Notes under the pieces: generated by a model | Told to the model about the DNA's origin: nothing | Databases searched by the model: none | Seen by the model: the letters and a program-made list of their open reading frames with translations, nothing else | Shown: positions 60,728-64,000 of the stretch, in pieces | Layout: each line of letters opens with the position of its first letter | Numbering within the stretch: position 1 is the stretch's first letter | Assembly (NCBI GenBank): GCA_028345195.1 | Contig: JAOMCX010000003.1 | Span: 1 to 64,000, forward strand | DNA from: Candidatus Nitrosopelagicus sp. | GTDB lineage: Archaea; Thermoproteota; Nitrososphaeria; Nitrososphaerales; Nitrosopumilaceae | Length of the DNA: 64,000 nt | Reading direction: 5' to 3' | Made by a program: the position numbers and the translations under genes

Positions 60728-61612
60728 TTAAAATCCTATCAGAAATGAAATAATGAAAAGTGCACCGGCAATTCTACTAAAGTAAAGGGTATTGGTCATT
60801 GAACTGATTAGAATATTTTCAGACTTTTCTAAATCCTTCAAATGCAATATGGCTAAAATAAGAAATGGTTTAGCTAAAAGAACTATCAAACTATAGATTG
60901 GGAATAATCCAGATACAACTCCATAAATTATAATTCCATATGTCAGTATTGGAAAAATTAAGAAAGTTCTGACTGCATTTGATTTACCAAAAATAATTAT
61001 CAACGTTCTTCGTCCTTTTTCTTTATCCACATCATGATCAGGAATGGAAGTTACAAACAAAACTAATGAAGAAAGTATTCCTACTACAATACCTGCAAGA
61101 ATTGTGAAATCATCAATATTTTGAGTTTGAATGAAATATGTTCCAATTATAATCAATGCACCCTTAATTGTAACAAATACTTCTGCTAGTCCCCAATTAA
61201 CAATCTTCGTTGAATAGAAATAAACAGAAAGAATGGCAAATCCTAAGATCAAACCAATTGTAATTCCAAATATTGTAACAAAATAGATGCCAATTATTGC
61301 ACCTAAAATTAAGAATCCAATACCAACGAGATATACGGATTTTGGTTTGAGTAATCCTTCAGGTAAAACTCCGGTACCCCCACTCATCTTAGTACGTTTT
61401 GTTTTTGTATCAATTCCACGTTTGAAATCCCAATAATCATTTAGCAGATCAACACTAGCATGAAGTGAAATAACACCTGCAAATGTCAGCATTGCATGAA
61501 AAATATCAATTTGGTATCCAGCATACCATGAAAGAGAAAGCCCAAGTGAAACAGCAATTACAGATGCTAATAGAAATTTTATTCGTATTGCACGTAGCCA
61601 GACAGAGAGCAT
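60728..61612 (-). CDS. UbiA/MenA-family prenyltransferase
   Basis: 294 aa with 8-9 membrane helices. Two Asp-rich motifs: LLNDYWDFKRGIDTKT (NDxxDxxxD) and SIPDHDVDKEKGRRTLI. The SGGTGVLPEGLL loop is characteristic of 1,4-dihydroxy-2-naphthoate prenyltransferase (MenA). Thaumarchaea use menaquinone, so a role in respiratory quinone synthesis is likely. A different aromatic acceptor is possible. It overlaps the DUF2203 gene by one base. Confidence 0.85.
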   Translation of the reverse strand: MLSVWLRAIRIKFLLASVIAVSLGLSLSWYAGYQIDIFHAMLTFAGVISLHASVDLLNDYWDFKRGIDTKTKRTKMSGGTGVLPEGLLKPKSVYLVGIGFLILGAIIGIYFVTIFGITIGLILGFAILSVYFYSTKIVNWGLAEVFVTIKGALIIIGTYFIQTQNIDDFTILAGIVVGILSSLVLFVTSIPDHDVDKEKGRRTLIIIFGKSNAVRTFLIFPILTYGIIIYGVVSGLFPIYSLIVLLAKPFLILAILHLKDLEKSENILISSMTNTLYFSRIAGALFIISFLIGF

Positions 61613-62013
61613 CAGATTAATGACTCTGCATCTACACTAACTGGTTTTCGTCCATTAAATCCAGAGTCTTTTTCATGCCAAAATTTTATTTTGGTTTCAC
61701 CTTCCTTCCAACAAAGCCATACTTCTTCATCAAATCTTTTTGAAGGAAAATCAAGTAAACCTTGATCTAATCCTTTCATAACAACTCCAGTTTCTTCTAA
61801 TTCTTGAATAGTTTTATAAAATTTTGATAATTCTTCATTTAATTTTTGTTTTAAAACAACATATTTTTCAAATGTATTGTTATCAGTCAGAGTAACCTGA
61901 AGTTCCTGTTCTGCTTTTATTACTTCATTTTTTTGCTTTTTGATATTCGCGTATCTTTCTATAACAAGAGGCAAGATTTCATTTGCAGTTTGTACGGTGA
62001 AATATTTGAACAT
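61612..62013 (-). CDS. DUF2203-family protein
   Basis: 133 aa. The N-terminal YFTVQTANEILPLVIERYAN begins a long charged helix. The C-terminal LDQGLLDFPSKRFDEEVWLC and WKEGETKIKFWHEKDSGFNG are the family hallmark. Function unknown. Placed upstream of the prenyltransferase in the same transcript. Confidence 0.85.
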   Translation of the reverse strand: MFKYFTVQTANEILPLVIERYANIKKQKNEVIKAEQELQVTLTDNNTFEKYVVLKQKLNEELSKFYKTIQELEETGVVMKGLDQGLLDFPSKRFDEEVWLCWKEGETKIKFWHEKDSGFNGRKPVSVDAESLI

Positions 62014-62090
62014 TATCCAGATGTTTGAATTGTTTAATTAAAAGATATCTTGCGCAAATTACTTATTTATCTAAAAATATTGAGAAATGT

Positions 62091-62378
62091 ATGAGCGCTG
62101 AAGAACAATTACAAGCAATGGTGGATCAAACAATTGACATGGCACTCATGAATGTTGAGGCATATCATAAGGAAATAGAAGCTAGCAATGAAATTTTGAA
62201 AATTGAAAATCCTAAAGAATTTGTTTTTGGATTAATTATGGGTCAGATTTTAGGATTAGGAGTTGCAGCACTTGCACAAATGAAACAAGGAAATCCTACA
62301 CCACAGGATCAAATGCAAGTAAGAGATATGGCATACAAACGAGTTCCACAAATTAGAGAGAGGATTTTTGATAAATAA
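62091..62378 (+). CDS. Hypothetical 95-aa protein
   Basis: From ATG 62091 (MSAEEQLQAMVDQTIDMALM). The open frame extends to 62025 but overlaps the upstream divergent promoter region and adds non-conserved residues. It is helical, with one moderately hydrophobic stretch (FVFGLIMGQILGLGVAALAQ) that may touch the membrane. Its stop shares one base with the parvulin ATG (taatg), so the two are coupled. Confidence 0.6.
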   Translation: MSAEEQLQAMVDQTIDMALMNVEAYHKEIEASNEILKIENPKEFVFGLIMGQILGLGVAALAQMKQGNPTPQDQMQVRDMAYKRVPQIRERIFDK

Positions 62379-62653
62379 TGGCTCAAAAAGTAAAATGTTC
62401 ACATATTTTAGTTGAAAAACAAAGTCAAGCTTTGCAAATACTAGACCAAATTAAAAAAGGAAAAAAATTTGGTGCTGCAGCTAAAGAAATATCATCATGT
62501 CCAAGTGCAAAAAAAGAAGGAGATTTAGGATATTTCACAAAAGGCCAGATGGTAAAAGAATTTGAAGATGTTGCATTCAATTTAGAAATTGGAGAAGTTT
62601 CAGCACCAGTTAAGACTCAATTTGGCTATCACATCATCAAACGACTTGGGTAA
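62378..62653 (+). CDS. Parvulin-type peptidyl-prolyl isomerase (PpiC-like)
   Basis: 91 aa, a single minimal parvulin domain: CSHILVEKQSQALQILDQIK, EGDLGYFTKGQMVKEFEDVA and TQFGYHIIKRLG. No signal peptide, so it is cytoplasmic. Thaumarchaeal parvulins of this type are known as small single-domain PPIases. It aids prolyl cis/trans isomerisation. Confidence 0.92.
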   Translation: MAQKVKCSHILVEKQSQALQILDQIKKGKKFGAAAKEISSCPSAKKEGDLGYFTKGQMVKEFEDVAFNLEIGEVSAPVKTQFGYHIIKRLG

Positions 62654-62831
62654 TTAGATCTTAAATACAAATTTTGTAATAGGTGTTGGAGTGAGAGCAC
62701 ATTGACTTCAGTATTTAGAACAACATCTCTCTTCTACTCCACTAATTATCTTCTTTAATGGATTTTTAGCAACACTGATCGAGACAATTTTTTACTAAAA
62801 TTATGAAATACCAGTTAACATTGTAGTCTGT
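62654..62831. other. Intergenic spacer
   Basis: 178 bp without a convincing frame. It contains short T-rich runs (e.g. cttcttt, atttttagc) after the parvulin gene that could end transcription. No tRNA or strong hairpin is visible. Confidence 0.4.
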
Positions 62832-62990
62832 ATGCCTGAAGTAACAGTTTTTTCTACAAAAGACATTGAGAACATAATCTCATGGTTTGAGAGAATCTAT
62901 AGTAGCGACGAAGAAATATCTGACTTTGAACGCGAAACATATCTCAAACTTGCAAAATACTTCATTCTCGAAGAAAAAGCGATGTGTTAG
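62832..62990 (+). CDS. Hypothetical 52-aa protein
   Basis: ATG 62832 to TAG 62988-62990. It starts MPEVTVFSTKDIENIISWFE and is acidic and helical (DFERETYLKLAKYFILEEK). No cysteine cluster or membrane segment. Codon use agrees with its surroundings, but there is no family match I can state. Confidence 0.5.
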   Translation: MPEVTVFSTKDIENIISWFERIYSSDEEISDFERETYLKLAKYFILEEKAMC

Positions 62991-63014
62991 AGACTCGCAT
63001 ATTCTCTTTTTAAT

Positions 63015-63773
63015 TTATGGGAACGATTTTATCGTTTTTGCATAGCTTGCAAACCTATGATTTTGTGGGCGTACTTTTTTTTGAACATATTTTGGACAAG
63101 TAGTTCCTAATGCACCACGATAGCCTATTGGAGATTCAACCCATTTTTCATCATGAGCGGCTTTTAGTACATCATCATAAGGACTGTAATGATTTATGAT
63201 TTTTTTGTTTATAATTTTTTGAAATTCATTACCATGTATGAGAGGTTTCATGGAATCAGCAGGAATAGACGCTCCAAAGAAATGTACAGATTCAATAATT
63301 CCTTTATTTTTTGGATTTTTTGCTAGGGATTGTATTGTTGATAAAATGACTTGAGCACCAAGGGAATGTCCTATCAATCTAATTTTTAGTGAAGGGTTTT
63401 TTGATTTCACATCTAAAATAAATTTTGAAAGATTTTTTCCATTCTTTTTTGCAATTAGAACCCCAATTTTTAGTGCAGATAATGCTGTGGATTTGTATTG
63501 TACACCTGCAGTATTCGAATCATAACTATAACCAACCACATCGTGTCGATAGTTTAATGATTTCAAGCGTTTTTCAGCTATCACATATTTTGCAAGGGCA
63601 CCAGATTTGTTATTTCTTAAACCATGAATCATTATGACAATTTCAGAATTTTGCAATATTTTTTGAAAAGTAGTCTTAGGATAGATATCATACGAAGTGT
63701 TTTTGATAGTTTTTCCAGTTTTTAGATCATAATACCCTCTAGTAGATATTTTCGGGAATACCTTGCCAATCAT
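63015..63773 (-). CDS. Alpha/beta hydrolase (lipase/esterase-like, DUF726-like)
   Basis: 252 aa. The oxyanion start is IVIMIHGLRNNKSGALAKYV, the nucleophile elbow is RLIGHSLGAQVILSTI (G-x-S-x-G), and later there is FFGASIPADSM and HYSPYDDVL, which supplies the acid (D), with a late His (NHRF) as base. No signal peptide is seen. Substrate unknown. It is followed 1 bp upstream by the metG-like frame. Confidence 0.82.
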   Translation of the reverse strand: MIGKVFPKISTRGYYDLKTGKTIKNTSYDIYPKTTFQKILQNSEIVIMIHGLRNNKSGALAKYVIAEKRLKSLNYRHDVVGYSYDSNTAGVQYKSTALSALKIGVLIAKKNGKNLSKFILDVKSKNPSLKIRLIGHSLGAQVILSTIQSLAKNPKNKGIIESVHFFGASIPADSMKPLIHGNEFQKIINKKIINHYSPYDDVLKAAHDEKWVESPIGYRGALGTTCPKYVQKKVRPQNHRFASYAKTIKSFP

Positions 63774-63774
63774 T

Positions 63775-64000
63775 CTAATTTCCTAATTTTGATTGCTCTT
63801 TTTCAATGTCAGATAATTCCACTTTTGAAAATATTGGTTCAACTGTTCCAATTTTATGTCCGGTCTTTAATTTCAACTCAGACATTTCATTCCAAGATAT
63901 ATCAGAAACATCTCCTTCAAGCCCTAATTGTGACCAAATTTTTTGAGATGATTTTGGCAAAAATGAGTGTAAACATATTGCAATTGAACGTACAGCATTA
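63775..64000 (-). CDS. metG: C-terminal end of methionyl-tRNA synthetase (partial)
   Basis: The frame runs off the right edge without a start. The visible ~75 residues read NAVRSIAICLHSFLPKSSQK, then IWSQLGLEGDVSDISWNEM and KIGTVEPIFSKVE, the anticodon-binding helix bundle end of archaeal-type MetRS. An internal TTG could be read as a start, but it codes for L in the conserved FLPKSS motif. There is no C-terminal tRNA-binding domain after this point. Confidence 0.8.
   Translation of the reverse strand, partial: NAVRSIAICLHSFLPKSSQKIWSQLGLEGDVSDISWNEMSELKLKTGHKIGTVEPIFSKVELSDIEKEQSKLGN

Noticed and set aside
62654-62831. tRNA or small RNA in the spacer after the parvulin gene
   Set aside because: No T-loop (GGTTCRA) or cloverleaf pairing could be found by eye; the same holds for the 31129-31411 gap.
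63775-63960. Separate 61-aa gene starting at the internal TTG
   Set aside because: The frame continues upstream to the window edge, and the TTG codes for Leu in the conserved MetRS FLPKSS motif.

Overview
The window is AT-rich archaeal DNA that looks like an ammonia-oxidising thaumarchaeon (Nitrososphaerota, Nitrosopumilus/Nitrosarchaeum-like). Pointers are eukaryote-type ribosomal proteins S25e and S26e, RNA polymerase subunit Rpo6, Alba, aRF1, an archaeal-type AspRS next to GatCAB, archaeal ThrRS, PurP, deoxyhypusine synthase, a MenA-like prenyltransferase and several small proteins of thaumarchaeal character. Genes are tightly packed with many 1-4 bp overlaps. Several TATA boxes lie about 25-29 bp upstream of the start codon, which implies leaderless mRNAs. 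I see no rRNA, tRNA, CRISPR array, insertion sequence or integrase.

Layout. 1-3.3 kb: TPR-like protein tail, HD phosphohydrolase, small unknowns, LOR/SDH-family (ornithine cyclodeaminase-like) enzyme and HisI. 3.3-7.8 kb (minus): aspS-gatC-gatA-gatB, a compact module for tRNA-dependent Asn (and/or Gln) formation. 7.8-14 kb: PurP, DoxX, GNAT, tandem winged-helix regulators, CbtB-like protein facing a DsbA-like oxidoreductase, aRF1 and a HIT protein. 14-22.4 kb: ilvD, then trpEGDCBA without trpF. 22.4-30.7 kb: pyrG, NAD kinase fused to a winged helix, PfkB kinase, S26e, CDP-alcohol phosphatidyltransferase, agmatinase-family enzyme, ThrRS and a secreted CBM9/DOMON-like protein.

30.7-52.1 kb is a surface-protein locus. 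It holds a 70-aa membrane peptide, an AbrB-like regulator, a 219-aa secreted protein, a single 19.4-kb gene for a roughly 6,470-residue surface protein, and a 209-aa secreted protein whose Shine-Dalgarno lies inside the last codons of the giant gene. The giant protein has an N-terminal signal peptide, two LamG-like domains, a coiled coil, three FG-GAP propellers, 28 tandem SESVSFTDS-type repeats, three further seven-bladed propellers, three Fn3 domains, a phenylalanine hexapeptide solenoid and a C-terminal membrane helix. It ends in a very basic tail of seven 17-residue NUMOD3-like repeats, a motif otherwise linked to DNA binding in homing endonucleases. If the topology is right, a giant adhesin has a cytoplasmic nucleic-acid-binding tail. 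I regard this as the most novel feature of the window.

52.1-64 kb returns to housekeeping and small conserved proteins: coiled-coil protein, deoxyhypusine synthase, S25e, cyclophilin-like protein, Rpo6 with a long acidic N-terminus, Alba, an HTH regulator, a stand-alone asparagine-synthase domain with a zinc ribbon, YHS and zinc-ribbon micro-proteins, aldo/keto reductase, UbiA/MenA prenyltransferase, parvulin, an alpha/beta hydrolase and the C-terminal end of a probable MetRS running off the window.
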